Source: Cohnella faecalis (GTDB lineage: Bacteria; Bacillota; Bacilli; Paenibacillales; Paenibacillaceae). Taken from it: DNA of 64,000 nt. The notes under the pieces are model-generated. The model saw only the letters and a list, made by a program, of their open reading frames with translations. It was not told where the DNA came from and did not search any database. Location: the NCBI RefSeq assembly GCF_003570905.1, contig NZ_QXJM01000023.1:1-64000 (forward strand), read 5' to 3'. Positions 1 through 10,226 of this stretch are shown here, piece by piece; position 1 is the stretch's first letter, and each line of letters begins with the position of its first letter. Both the position numbers and the translations under genes were made by a program.

Positions 1-1090
1 AACGGATAGTATGTCCATTCGTTGCCGTATTTGCCGCTGTCCAGAAGCTGCTTCACTTTGTTGGCGCGATTTTTCATAACGTGAACTTCTCTTCCTTCTG
101 CTTCGCGAACTCCGGCGATTTCAACGCGGCGGAGGACGATACGTCTGCGAAGGATGAGGTCCGCTGGAGATGGTGGCGCGAATAATTCCGAGCGTTTTTT
201 GCTCCAGTGCGGACAGAGACGCTTCGGACAAGCCGCCGTAAGTGATGAAGCCGACGCGGAAGCCCCATACGTATTCTTCCTTGGTCGCTCCGTCGACCTT
301 GATCGGCAGAATGCGCTCGTGCAAGCCGCACAGCTGTCCGAACAGCGACTCCTGCAAAGAATCTTCGAAGAAAAGGCCGAAGTAAGCGTCGTCGGTAACG
401 GCCACGACGTTGATGCCGGCGTCCGCCGCATCTTTGAGAGGCGCGATAGCGCGTCCTTCTTCCGCCCCCGGCGTGTAGCCGGTCGGGTTGTTCGGGAAGT
501 TGAGCACGACGATCGCTTTGCCGCGCTCCTTCTGGGCGAGCAGAGCGTCCCGAAGTCCGGCCGCGTTGAACTTGTTGTCGCCGTCGTAGAGCGGAAATTC
601 CACGATGCGGGCGCCGCGGCGAATGCCGAACGTCAGCTCGTAGTTTTCCGTTTTTGTCGGGAATAATAACGGCGTCGCCCGCTTCCGCGAACAGATCGGC
701 CACGATGCTGAGGCCGTGCGTCAAAGCGTTCGTGACGATGGGCAGGCTGATCGCTTTGTCTGCGATCGTCGGATTTTCCAGCAGCATCTTGTCGCGCCAT
801 ACGGTGCGAAGCTCCGGCTTGCCCGCCGGAGGAGCGTATTCGTAAATGTCCTTAGGTTCATACGCGGACAAAGTATCTTGAATGACGGACAGATGCATCG
901 GTTGACCGTTCTCCAGAGCGATGCCGATGGTCGCGTTATACGTTTTGGCCTTCTGCTTCGCTTCGGCGGATTGGCTTAGAATCCCCAGTTTTGGCATATA
1001 AATCGCTTTTCCGAGCGTGGAAAGCATCTCGGCTGCACGGGGATTTTCCTTGGCGAGCGTCTCGTTCAACTGCTGGGCGAGGGGGTTCAT
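1..1090 (-). CDS. PLP-dependent aminotransferase (aromatic/aspartate class I-II), frame-broken and running off the left edge
   Basis: Fold-type I aminotransferase, expected to be cytoplasmic and to transfer an amino group between an amino acid and a 2-oxo acid; the substrate cannot be told. Visible are the substrate/PLP signatures NFPNNPTGYTPG and DDAYFGLFFED, and a probable Schiff-base lysine in DGATKEEYVWGFRVGF. The frame changes near 650 (after GDAVIIPDKN, resuming at YELTFGIRRGAR), near 130 and near 78, so the product is split over at least three frames; these are small indels, probably sequence errors. The start at 1090 is chosen because GGAAGG lies a few bases upstream; an in-frame ATG at 1117 has no such site. 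A TATAAT-like -10 on the minus strand sits at 1155-1160. The C terminus is outside the window. Confidence 0.75.
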
Positions 1091-1227
1091 ACGTTCCATC
1101 CTTCCAAAATCGTTCATTCTCGCGTCCGATTGGGCTCACGAGTCATTAGGTGATATTATACACCAACCGAGAGGCGACCGTCATCGAAAATGGCTCGTTT
1201 TGAGAGGAATTTTGCAAATGGGAGCGA

Positions 1228-1854
1228 TCAGGTGCTCCGATCGATTTCCGGCGCATGCTCCCGCACTCTGTTCGCGGTGTCCGCATCTCCCGGACGATCG
1301 CGATTCGCCAAGCCGTGCAGCACTTGCTCCCGCCGTTTGGCGCTAAGGTTTTGGCCGAATTTGAATTTGCCGGTCATTTTCGCCGCGTCCAGCCGCAGGA
1401 CGGATACGCCGCGCAAGGAAGACGTATATTTGGGGTCTGCCGCGTCGATCGGGGCATGTCCGCCTTCCGGCTGCATGTTGGCCATCAGCGCGCCGAGAGC
1501 CGCCGCTTTCTCCGCCGCATCCTCGACCTGCTCGACGGTTCCGCGAATGCGAACCGAGCGGAAAAAGACGGTTGCCGGGCAAGCCAGATAAGGATCGGAA
1601 AAATGGGAGGGAATGAACGCGTGCGCCTCGTAAGCGACGAATTCCGCGCGGGGATCGGCGGCGAGTCCGTTCATTTTTTCCCCCTGCTTGCTTCCGTGAA
1701 AATAGACCGCGTCGTCCAAATAAACGTAATTGAGAGGCACCGCCCTCGGCCATCCGTCTTCTCCTCCGATGAACGTCAGCACCCCGTCATTTTTCTCTCT
1801 CAGAAAAGCTTCGCATTCCGCTTTCTCCGATACTTCGAACTCTTGTCTGCGCAT
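1228..1854 (-). CDS. Pyridoxamine 5'-phosphate oxidase (PPOX) family flavoprotein, NimA-like
   Basis: About 208 residues from the Met of MRRQEFEV; longer in-frame starts at 1866 and 1902 lie in the divergent promoter region. The protein has the split-barrel FMN-binding pattern of the PPOX/NimA group: DGVLTFIGGEDGWPRAVPLNYVY followed by VYFHGSKQGEKM and, later, ATVFFRSVRIRGTVEQVED. Members bind FMN (some bind haem) and their substrates are usually unknown. It is divergent from a MocR-type PLP-sensing regulator whose start is about 120 bp away. That pairing suggests the regulator controls this gene and that both relate to vitamin B6 or a similar small molecule, but the sequence does not prove it. 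The C-terminal tail after KMTGKFKFGQNLS is basic and not informative. Confidence 0.75.
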   Translation of the reverse strand: MRRQEFEVSEKAECEAFLREKNDGVLTFIGGEDGWPRAVPLNYVYLDDAVYFHGSKQGEKMNGLAADPRAEFVAYEAHAFIPSHFSDPYLACPATVFFRSVRIRGTVEQVEDAAEKAAALGALMANMQPEGGHAPIDAADPKYTSSLRGVSVLRLDAAKMTGKFKFGQNLSAKRREQVLHGLANRDRPGDADTANRVREHAPEIDRST

Positions 1855-1901
1855 GTTCGCGCCCATCCGTATTGGTATTGAAATCGAGTGTAATCCTTTC
1901 A

Positions 1902-1930
1902 TTGACAGGCGAAAAGATCCAATTTACATT
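1902..1930 (+). promoter_or_regulatory. Sigma-A promoter for the MocR regulator
   Basis: TTGACA at 1902-1907, a 17-bp spacer and TACATT at 1925-1930, about 45 bp before the TTG start at 1975. The -35 box is a perfect consensus match. Confidence 0.6.
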
Positions 1931-1950
1931 AAAATGACTGGTCCAATTAG
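1916..1950. promoter_or_regulatory. Candidate MocR operator: two direct repeats in the divergent gap
   Basis: GATCCAATTTA (1916-1926) and GGTCCAATTAG (1940-1950) share TCCAATT and lie 24 bp apart in the same orientation. One overlaps the -10 region of the regulator promoter. Direct repeats spaced by about two helical turns are the usual operator layout for MocR/PdxR/GabR proteins. The assignment is inference from position and layout. Confidence 0.4.
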
Positions 1951-1974
1951 ACGGTTACATAAGGGGGAGGCGCT

Positions 1975-3486
1975 TTGCTTCCGATTGATTACTCGGGACA
2001 GCTGGCCCGATTCGGCATTAAGCATGTCGCTTTGTATGAAGCGATCCGCGAAGCTATCGCCGACGGAACGCTCGCTCCCGGCGAACGGCTGCCGTCGACC
2101 CGGACGTTCGCTGCCGAATACGGTTTGTCGCGTGGCAGCGTCAGCTTGGCTTACGATATGCTGGCTTCGGGAGGCTACTTGCGCGCGGGAATCGGACAAG
2201 GTACGTTCGTGGCGGGCAGCCCGGGCACGAAGCGCCCGGACAATAACCGTTGCGAAGACGGAGATAGAGCGGCGCCGGCCGCTCCGCGCTTGTCGTCGTG
2301 GGGGAAACGAATTGCGGCTATGTACGAGGAGGAACGACTGACCGAACGGGGTGCGAACGAGGCTGGGAGTGCCGACATTCGCGTGTCGTTCGTTCCCCAA
2401 GGCATCGGCTCGCGGTGGTTCCCTTGGGCGGAATGGCGAGCGGTAACGGCCGCGCGGTGGAAGAAGCTCGGCGCGAGCGGGGAGGACGGTTCCTCCGATC
2501 CGGCCGGGAGCATGGGGCTGCGCCGCTCCATCGCGGACCGGTTAAGGCGCGAACGGGGCATAACGTGCGATCCCGGTGATATCGTGCTAACTAGCGGCTC
2601 CATGCAGGCGATTGCCCTTGTGAGCCAAATTCTTCTCGAAGAAGGCACGAACGCTGTCGTAGAAAATCCGGGCTATTCGGGCATCCGGCGAGCCGTGAGA
2701 ATGTCGGGAGCGCGGTGCGTGGAAGGGAACGTCGACGAATGCGGCATTGTTCCTGAGGATTGGGACGCGGACCTGTTGTTCGTCACCCGACGCGGCAGTT
2801 TCCGACGGGCGCCGTCCTAACCTACGATCGCAGACTTTCGCTGCTGTCCTGGGCGTCCCGGCGCGGCGCATGGATCGTGGAAGACGACTTTGACAGCGAT
2901 TTTCGGTGGGGCGGCCGTCCCGTTGAGCCGCTCAAAGCTCTGGACACGGAAGAGAGAGTCGTCTATATCGGAACGTTCTCCCGTTCGATGCGCAGGGAGG
3001 TGCGGATCGGTTACGGTCGTGCCGTCGAAGCAGCTGCGGGAACCGATGCTCGCGGCCAAGAAGCTGTACGATCCTTATCCGGTTGGAGTTGCCGAGCAGG
3101 AGGCTTTGGCCGACTGGATGGCCGATGGAGGCTACGACCGTTACATGAAGAGGCTGAGGCGTTCGTACGGGCGGCTGGAAAGCATGCTCCGCCAACGGCT
3201 GGAAGCCGATCTTCCGGGACTGTTCCGAATCGCGCCTTCCGATGCGGGCCTTCATTTGTACGCGATTTGGCTCAGAGATTCGGAGAGTTACGGCGAGTTC
3301 AAGAGGGAATGCCGCTTAAGAGGTGTTGCATGGAAGGACGGAACGGGCTATGATGCCCATAGCGGAAGCTCTTCGACCGCAGGAGCTCCAGCGGCGCTGT
3401 TCGGCTTCTCTCATCTGGAAGAGAGAGAGATCGAGGAAGGAATCTCCGTCATGCGAGAAGCGGCGGAAACGATTCGGGAGGGATAA
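1975..3486 (+). CDS. MocR/PdxR-type transcriptional regulator (GntR DNA-binding domain fused to aminotransferase-like domain), two frame breaks
   Basis: The N-terminal winged helix is clear: ALYEAIREAIADGTLAPGER, LPSTRTFAAEYGLSRGSV, and QGTFVAG at residues about 18-80. It is followed by a fold-type I aminotransferase-like domain (DIVLTSGSMQAIALVSQILL, VENPGYSG, WIVEDDFDSDFRW). The start is TTG at 1975 with AAGGGGGAGG just upstream. The frame breaks near 2793, where restoring one C in CCC gives LLFVTPTRQFPTGAVLTYD, and again near 3015; the third segment runs to the stop at 3486. Such proteins bind PLP and regulate B6, GABA or related genes. The usual PLP lysine in the GTFSK motif reads as arginine (codon 2982-2984), so PLP binding may be altered or that base may be wrong. 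It is divergent from the PPOX gene. Confidence 0.8.
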
Positions 3487-3489
3487 CGG

Positions 3490-4276
3490 ATGCTGGAAGC
3501 GTCGCCTTCGGCTTTCTTGCTGAAGCCCGCGTTTGCGAAAATCGTCTGCGAACCGGGATGGAAATGGCAAAAACGGGAAAAGCCGTTAGCTAACTACGAC
3601 TTGTTTTACGTTTGGAGCGGAGAAGGAGAGGTCATTCTGAACGATGTGCCCTATGCAGTGGGCAAGGGCAGCTGCTTTTTGTTTTCGTCCGGGAGACCAT
3701 ACGAGCGCCACTCACAATCCTCAAAAGCCGCTAGTGCTTACTTACATTCATTTCGACATCGCGGAGCCGGTCTCCATGGTGCCGGAGCCATATCGGGCGC
3801 TCGGCGATACGTTCGATTTCGAGCAGCTGCTGGCGCGGTATGTCCGGCTGTTTCTCGTGCGCACCTTCGCGGCAGAGGAAGAGGCGAGGCTGATTCTGAA
3901 GCAGCTCGTCATTCACCTGCTTCGTCACGACCGAGAAGAGCCGGTGGAAAAAAAGGCGAGCAACCAATTGACCGAGAGCATCCACGAGATCGCCAACTAT
4001 ATTCAGCAGCATCCGGGAGTTCCGCACAGGGTGGACGATTTGGCTGCGCGCGCCGGGCTGTCGTCCAGGTATTTTTCGATCAAGTTCAAGGAGCTGATCG
4101 GAATGTCGGTGCAAACCTTCCTGATCCGCAGCCGTATCGACCGCGCACACCACCTGCTCATCCATGCGGGCATGAACGTGACGGAAGTGGCGGACGCGCT
4201 CGGCTACAGGGACATCTTTTTCTTCAGCCGCCAGTTCAAGCAATATACGGGAAAGAGTCCTTCGGAAATCCGTTAA
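3490..4276 (+). CDS. AraC family transcriptional regulator, one frame break
   Basis: It starts a few bases after the MocR stop, so the two may be cotranscribed. Residues 1 to about 65 form a cupin-like AraC sensor domain (YDLFYVWSGEGEVILNDVPY, VGKGSCFLF). The frame then changes near 3685 and continues as FRPGD and later PLVLTYIHFDIAEP. The C-terminal ~100 residues hold two helix-turn-helix motifs: VDDLAARAGLSSRYFSIKFK and NVTEVADALGYRDIFFFSRQ, ending in the family signature FKQYTGKSPSEIR. It probably senses a sugar or other small ligand. No transport or catabolic genes are adjacent, so the target is unknown. The break is a small indel and the intact gene would be about 262 residues, normal for the family. 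Confidence 0.8.
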
Positions 4277-4342
4277 GGGGGCGAAGGGATAGCCAGGCCC
4301 CCAGTTAAGTTAAGAAGGTTGCCAAGCAGCCGGCAAAAGGGT

Positions 4343-4376
4343 GATTCCTGTACGTAACAGGAGTCCTCTTTTTTTA
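4343..4376 (+). terminator. Intrinsic terminator of the MocR-AraC unit
   Basis: Stem 4343-4351 pairs with 4357-4365 (9 bp, one G-T), loop ACGTA, then a T-rich run 4369-4375. Confidence 0.8.
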
Positions 4377-4404
4377 TTCTCATAAAGCTAGGGCTCTACC
4401 TCAA

Positions 4405-4656
4405 AATCAGTGCTTGGCGTGATTTGTACTATTTTTCACACAAGTTGCCCCCAAATCTGCTCCACTCGATGCATGTTGTACGAAAAATCACACAAAATCG
4501 TGGATGGCATCCAAAAAAGCGAAAAGTTGTACGATCTTTCATATAAAACACCTGTCATCGCCTGAAAAAAGACCGTTCCTTGTATGAAAAATCGTACAAA
4601 ACGGCCTTCCACTCTTACGCGCTCCAGCCAACATCATCATGGGTCAAGCACTGATT
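4405..4656. repeat. Interspersed array of four ~22-bp imperfect palindromes with ~52-bp period, flanked by 12-bp inverted repeats
   Basis: Copies start at 4424, 4476, 4527 and 4580 (steps of 52, 51, 53). The consensus is close to TTGTACGAAAAATCGTACAA, an inverted repeat with an A-rich centre; copies differ at several positions. The ~30-bp stretches between copies are not obviously alike. The array is enclosed by AATCAGTGCTTG (4405-4416) and its exact reverse complement (4645-4656). Further out, the 8-bp direct repeat AAGCTAGG occurs at 4385-4392 and 4670-4677. The block lies after the terminator at 4343-4376 and before the promoter at 4698. The rest of the 4277-4880 gap holds no gene that I can see. 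Confidence 0.75.
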
Positions 4657-4697
4657 CCGGTTTTGGGCCAAGCTAGGATTGCTTTTTTAATTCCGAC

Positions 4698-4726
4698 TTG
4701 ACATATGTGAATTATGGATTTAATAT
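4698..4726 (+). promoter_or_regulatory. Strong sigma-A promoter upstream of the MarR remnant
   Basis: TTGACA (4698-4703), 17-bp spacer, TAATAT (4721-4726), in an AT-rich stretch. Confidence 0.75.
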
Positions 4727-4742
4727 TAGCTCACAGTATTAC

Positions 4743-4763
4743 AACGCTCATTAAATGAGCGTT
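4743..4763. promoter_or_regulatory. 21-bp palindromic operator candidate
   Basis: AACGCTCATT, one central A, then AATGAGCGTT: perfect 10-bp arms. It begins 17 bp after the -10 box, near the predicted transcription start, the position expected for a MarR-type autorepressor site. Confidence 0.55.
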
Positions 4764-4880
4764 AAAATAATTTCATATGCCGATTGGACCGCCAAAGGCC
4801 GCAACGCACTCCTGATAGGGGAGGAAGTTGGGGTCTTTTTTGTCGATTAAGGGGTCGGGCGCCAAGAAGGAAAGGAGCGT

Positions 4881-5240
4881 ATGGTGGACAACGAGTGGTC
4901 ACGACTTGAAGAGATCGACTGGCTTTTTCGCCGAATGGTCAGAAAGTTCGTTAAGGAACGCGACAAAATCGCGATTGAAGGGGTGGCGTTGCCGGCATGC
5001 TCGTGCTGAGCAAGATTGTGCGAGACGGAGAACAGAAGCTGGGCGATCTGGCGGAACAGCTTGATCTGACCTCGGGAGCGGATCACCCGCATTGTGCGAT
5101 AAGCTGGAGGAAAAAGGGTTCGCGACGCGACGCCGAATGGCGGAGGATCGAAGAACGGTGCTGCTCGATATTAGGAAAAGGGCGCAGCTTGTTGGCATCC
5201 TGTCTGGGAAACACATGCTTCGCGGAAAAAGGGATCGGAG
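4881..5240 (+). pseudogene. MarR family regulator, broken by several indels
   Basis: Reading across frames gives a MarR-like N terminus (WSRLEEIDWLFRRMVRKFVK), helix material GMLVLSKIVRDGEQKLGDLA and EQLDLTSGAITR, and the wing DKLEEKGFATRRRMAEDRRT with VLLDI. At least four single-base changes separate these pieces: near 4994, about 5078, 5097 and 5170. AAGGAG lies just before ATG 4881 (GTG 4884 would be better spaced). The last segment resembles a MarR C terminus (KGRSLLAS) but runs into the end of a convergent chemoreceptor fragment. Indels are denser here than elsewhere in the window, so this may be real decay and not only sequence error. The promoter at 4698 and palindrome at 4743 still look intact. 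Confidence 0.6.
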
Positions 5241-5619
5241 TAGAAATACGTGGTGATGAGTATGCCTTGCAAGCCTGAAAAGAGAATCGGACGGTAATTC
5301 ATGTAGCGTCATGACGGCGAGGTTCATGTACACGAGAAAATAAGTGCCGGGAACGGGATCGGTGTCTCCGTTAATGAGCAGAAAGGTGACAACCGAGATA
5401 ATGGTCGCACGACGTACATGACGTACCCGCTGCCGATTTCCTTGTACGCCATGATTGTCGCGATCGCGCAGGTGACGGCTCCGACGACGGCAACGTCATA
5501 ATAATGTTGAAGCTTGCTCCGATCATCAGGTCGGACGCGATGCCGAGCGCGAGCATCGCCCACAAAATGCGGGCAAACAATTTGTTACGCTTGACGAGGA
5601 CGGCGGTTGATTCGTTCAT
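5195..5619 (-). pseudogene. N-terminal membrane part of a methyl-accepting chemotaxis-like sensor, frame-broken and truncated
   Basis: From ATG 5619 the minus strand encodes KRNKLFARILWAMLALGIAS. In shifted frames it continues VAVVGAVTCAIATIMAYKEI, GSGYVMYVV, VTFLLINGDTDPVPGTYFLV, YMNLAVMTL and NYRPILFSGLQGILITTYFY. This is a multi-helix membrane region like the N terminus of some Paenibacillaceae chemoreceptors; no HAMP or signalling domain follows, because the convergent MarR remnant begins there. A partial sigma-D-like -10 (ACCGATAA on the minus strand, + 5675-5682) lies upstream but without a matching -35. It could be a pseudogene left by a deletion joining two genes, or a misassembled junction. 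The family assignment is from recalled resemblance only. Confidence 0.45.
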
Positions 5620-5718
5620 AGTTCGTCATTAGTCCACCTTTCGGCGTTAGGGATATTTTCTTTATCATATATGATTATCGGTAAGTTGACGATAAAAAAA
5701 GAGACCGTTTTACTCGGA

Positions 5719-5747
5719 TTGGGGCAAAAGTCAAGTTGTGGTATGCT
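5719..5747 (+). promoter_or_regulatory. Putative sigma-A promoter for the helicase gene
   Basis: TTGGGG (5719-5724), 17-bp spacer, TATGCT (5742-5747), 31 bp before the TTG start at 5779. Confidence 0.45.
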
Positions 5748-5778
5748 TTAGGCATCAAAACGAGAGGGAGCCGGTGCT

Positions 5779-8700
5779 TTGACGACGTTGAAGAGCCTGT
5801 CGTTTCATCCCGTTGTAAGCGAATGGTTCTCGGAATCGTTCGGAGAACCGACGGACGTTCAGCTTCAAGCCTGGAGTGCGGCCATGGACGGACGGCATAC
5901 GCTCATTGCCGCACCGACGGGGTCGGGCAAGACGCTCGCCGCGCTTCTTCCGTGTCTGGACAAGCTTGTACGGGCGAAGCTGGAGAAGTCCGATGAAGCG
6001 GGAGCTGCCGCAGGATGGCATCCGGGCGTTCGAATTTTATATATTACGCCTCTTAGAGCTCTAAACAACGACATTCTCCACCATGTTGCCCGCTTTACCG
6101 AAGAGCTGGACGGCAGGGCGGCGAGAAGCGGCCGGCCTTGGCCGGGCGTTCGCTGCGCCGTGCGGACGGGCGACACGAGCTCCGCCGCTCGCGCTTCGAT
6201 GCTGAAGCGGCCGCCGGACGTGCTCGTGACGACCCCCGAGTCGTTGTATATTTTGCTGACGTCGCAAAAAGGGAGCGCCATGCTCGGCACCGTCCGGCAT
6301 GTAATCGTCGATGAAATTCACGACATGGCTGCGGATAAGCGCGGCTCCCATCTCACGCTGTCGCTCGAGAGGCTCGAATGGGTGTGCAGGCGGCCTGTTC
6401 AAAGAATCGGCGTGTCTGCGACGCAAAAGCCCTTGGAACGAGTCGCCCGATTTCTGGGAGGCTGGGAGCCTTCCGGCGAGCGGGGAGGCACGGAACACCC
6501 GCTCGGTTATTTTCCGCGTGCGGTAACCGTTGTCGAGAGCGCGATGGAAAAGGCGCTGAGCGTATCCGTAACGATGCCCGACCCGAGCAGAGTCGCATCG
6601 TCCCGCGAGCAAGTGTGGCTCCCGCTGCTTGACCGAATCGTGGAGCTTATGGAGGGATGCCGTTCCGTTCTGTTGTTCGTAGGCAGCCGCAGGCTTTGCG
6701 AGCGGCTTTGCTTGCGGCTGAACGATCATGTCGGCTACGAGATGTCCCGCACCCATCACGGCAGCATGTCCCGGGAAAGACGGCTGGAGGTCGAACGGCT
6801 GCTGAAAGCCGGAGAGCTGCGCTGCATTGTCGCCACCTCGTCGCTGGAGCTCGGCATCGATGTCGGACACGTCGATCTCGTCATTCAGATCGATTCCCCG
6901 ATTTCGGCCGCTTCCGGCATTCAGCGAATCGGCCGCGCCGGTCACGCGGTCGGGGAAACGAGCCGAGGCGTTATTTTGTCGCGGCAAAAAGGAAACTTGC
7001 CGGAAATCGCCGTGCTAAGCCGGCAAATCGCCGCGCGGGATATCGAGGAAATACGCGTCCCTCGCCAGGCGATGGACGTGCTCTCCAGCAAATCGTGGCG
7101 ATGGCGGCAATGAACGATTGGAGCCTTGCCGAGCTGTATGGTCTGATTGTGCGGAGCGACAGCTATTTCGACTTGCCTCGCGAAAGGCTGGAAGAGCTTC
7201 TGCAAGTGCTGTCCGGCTTTTATCCGTTTGCGCGCCCGCTGCTCGAATGGGATCGAGAGGATGGGACGGTCCGCAGGAAAGGCGGCGCTTCCGCGATGGC
7301 TGCGATCGTGGGCGCGGGTACGATTCCGCAAAGCGGCGGCTATCCGGTACATCATCTTGACAGCCGAGTCCACCTCGGAGAGCTCGACGAAGAGTTTATT
7401 CAGGAGAGCCGGGTTGGCGATGTGTTCCAGCTTGGGACGAGCTCATGGATAATTCGCGACATCCGAAAGGACCGCGTCTACGTCAGCGAAGCGGCGAACC
7501 GGTTCAGCGAGGTTCCTTTTTGGCGCAATGAATCGGGATCGCGTTCTTATGAATTGGGCGCAAGGATCGGCGCATTTTTACGGGAAATGACGGATCGGCT
7601 GGCGTCCGGCCATTCGGTGACGGAGGATAATACCCGCTCTGTCGAAGAGGAGATCATGAGCTTTCTTGCGGAACGGTACGGGATGGACGCCGACTCCGCG
7701 GATCTGCTCATCGGGACGATCCGTTCGCAGAGTCAAGCCAGCGAGCTGCCGACGGACCGTCGCATCGTAATCGAGACGTACAAGGACTTGACGAACCAGA
7801 CGCACGTTATCGTGCTGAATCATTTTGGCCGCCGGGTCAATCGGGCTTGGCAGCTTGCGATCGAGCGCCAGTTCGAGCAGCTGCTGCCGTACCGGATGTA
7901 TGGGAACGCCAAGGACGACGGCATCGAATTCGTGCTGCCGGAATGGGATGCGTCGTGGCTGCGGACGATCAGCCAGGTGACGCCTTCGAACGTGGAGAGT
8001 CTGCTGACGGAGGCGATCGCAGGTTCCCCGTTTCTCGCGGTCGCGTTCCGACGAATCGCCGAGACGGCGCTGCTCCTTTCTCGCAGCTTTACTCGAACTC
8101 CTCTCTGGCAGCAGCGCCTTCGAAGCGAAGAGCTGCTGCGCGACGCGATGCCGTACGCGGAACGGTTCCCCTATTTGCGGGAAGCGATGAAGGTATGTCT
8201 GTACGAATATTTGGACTGCGATCGTCTCAAGCGAGTGCTGGAAAACATTCGCGACGGCGAGATAGAGGTCGTCGTGCGGGAAACCGGACATCCTTCTCCG
8301 TTCGCATCCAAATTTTTGGCGGATTACGTGAATATGCGGATTTACGAGGGAGACGGCATCGACGAAACGCTCAAGCTTCAATTGATGAGCGTCAGCAAGG
8401 AGCTGGCACAGCAGCTTTTCGGGGCCGACTCCGCCCGGAGCGCCGTGCCGTCGACGATCGTCGACGAGGAAAGCCGCCGGCTCGCCGAGCCGGATAGGGC
8501 GCTTGAGCGCGCGGAAGATTTGGTGCCGCTGCTGAAAGGTCGTGGCGACATGACCGCAGCCGAAATAAGCAAGCTGGCGGGAGCCGGCGCTCTGGAATGG
8601 CTGGAGCTTATGCATGAACGAGGCCGCCTCACTCCTCTCGATATTGCGGGAGATGGCGAGCTTCGCTGGATTTGCGCCGATGAAAGAGAGCTTTACGAGC

Positions 8701-10212
8701 ATTTTCCGAGTTCGGCGGACTCCGTATCGTTCATCGTCGGCCGCTACGCGGACAATCGTCTCTCTTTTACCGAACCTGAGCTGTGCGAACGTTATCCGGT
8801 CTTAACCTTGGCCGAGGCCACTCGGATAGCCAACGAGCTGATTTCGCAGGATCGGCTGCAAAGATCGCCTCACGCCGCCGACGATCAAGAGCGCATCTGG
8901 ACGAGCTCGAAGGTAGCATCGCGGTTGATTCGGCTCTCCGTCGGACAAGCCCGGCGGCAGACCGAGCCGGTCGATCCGGTACGATGGTGCGGCCATATCG
9001 CTCTGTTGCAGCACGCGCTGCAAGGCAGCCAGCAGCAAGGCTATGACGGACTGCGCACGGTTATCGCTGCGCTGCAGGGGTTGTTCGCACCATTGTCCCA
9101 GTGGGAGACGATTCTGTTTCCTTCCGTTTATCCGCCTATCGCAAAGAGGATCTGGACTTGCTGTGCGGTTCCGGAGAAGTGATCTGGATCGGTCGCAAGG
9201 AAGATGGCGACAAGGAAGGGAAAGTCGCCTTTTTCCTGGCGGAGTCCAAGGAACTGCTCGCTCCGTTCATTCAAGCGATTCATAAGGCGGATACTCCGAC
9301 CAAGCATCCGGGCTTGCTGCGCAAGCTGAAGGAAGAGGGAGCGAGCTTCCTCACCAAGCTTAGCAGGGAAGAAGGCAAGCCTCCTTCCGAGGTTCTGGCC
9401 GATTTGCTCGATCTCGTATGGGAAGGAAGAGCGTCCAACGATCAATTCGCGCCTCTTCGTCTCTCGTTGCATGCCAAAGGCGGCAAGAGCTCCTCGAAAT
9501 TCGGGTCGGGCTTCGGAAGATGGTACTGGATCGGCGAGCTTGACGAGCCGTCGTTCCATCCGGATCCGGTGGAGGAAAGCAAGAGGACGTACTTGGCCGG
9601 TCGGCCGTTCAATGGGCGGGCCATCTTATGAAAAGCTTCGGCATGATCAATAAAGAGCTCGTCAAGCTGACTCCGTTCTCATGGGATGCGATATACCCCG
9701 TTCTCATCAGGCTGGAGGAGTGGGGGACATTAACCCGAGGCGCCTATTTGCGCGGAGAAGCGTCCCTTCAATTCTCGACGAAGGAATCGGCGGATTCGAT
9801 GCGGCAGCCGCTGCCGGAACTTGGGCAGGTGGCGCTTACCGTCTTGAGCTCGGTCGATCCTGCGAATCCCTATGGATTGGCAGCCGACTGGCCTCATTCC
9901 GCACACAAGGAAAAGTATTCGAGAAAACCAGGCAACTATTTGGTTTTGTACGGCGGACGATGGCTTTACTGGATCGAAAATAACGGAAAAAGGATTTTTC
10001 GGGCAGCCGCCGACGATGCGGAGAATGCCGAAGACTCGGGAGCGGCATTATTGAAAAATGTGCTCTACGTCATGCTTCGCAGGCAAAAAAAGGCCAAAAT
10101 CGTCATCGACGAATGGAACGGTTCTCCCGTGCTTGAGACCGATACAGGGAATCGGCTGCTAGAGCTTGGCGCCGAACGCGACATGAAATCGCTCGTTTTC
10201 TGGGCCCATTGA
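5779..10212 (+). CDS. lhr: Lhr-type ATP-dependent DNA helicase (DEAD/DEAH superfamily 2), about 1,475 residues, three frame breaks
   Basis: Large helicase-related protein, a 3'-5' SF2 helicase implicated in DNA repair. Seen in order: Q-like motif EPTDVQLQAW, Walker A APTGSGKT (residues 45-52), motif Ia ITPLRALNND, TTPESLYILL, Walker B DEIH (178-181), motif III SATQKP, then domain 2 with CIVATSSLELGIDVGHVDLV and QRIGRAGHAVGE. After that come a winged-helix region (KSWRWRQ/MNDWSLAELYGLIV) and the long Lhr C-terminal domains, ending VIDEWNGSPVLETDTGNRLL. The start is TTG 5779 with GAGGGAG upstream. Frames change near 7090, 9123 and 9600; each is repaired by one base (for example one C in TTCC near 9123), so the gene is probably intact. 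Total length fits full-length bacterial Lhr. It stands alone between a decayed region and the FMN riboswitch. Confidence 0.85.
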
Positions 10213-10226
10213 TTCGACGGTCGGAA

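Noticed and set aside
4424-4601. CRISPR array
   Set aside because: Repeats are degenerate between copies, only four are present, and no cas gene is in the window.
5675-5705. Sigma-D promoter for the chemoreceptor remnant
   Set aside because: The -10 is close (ACCGATAA) but no TAAA lies at the required distance.
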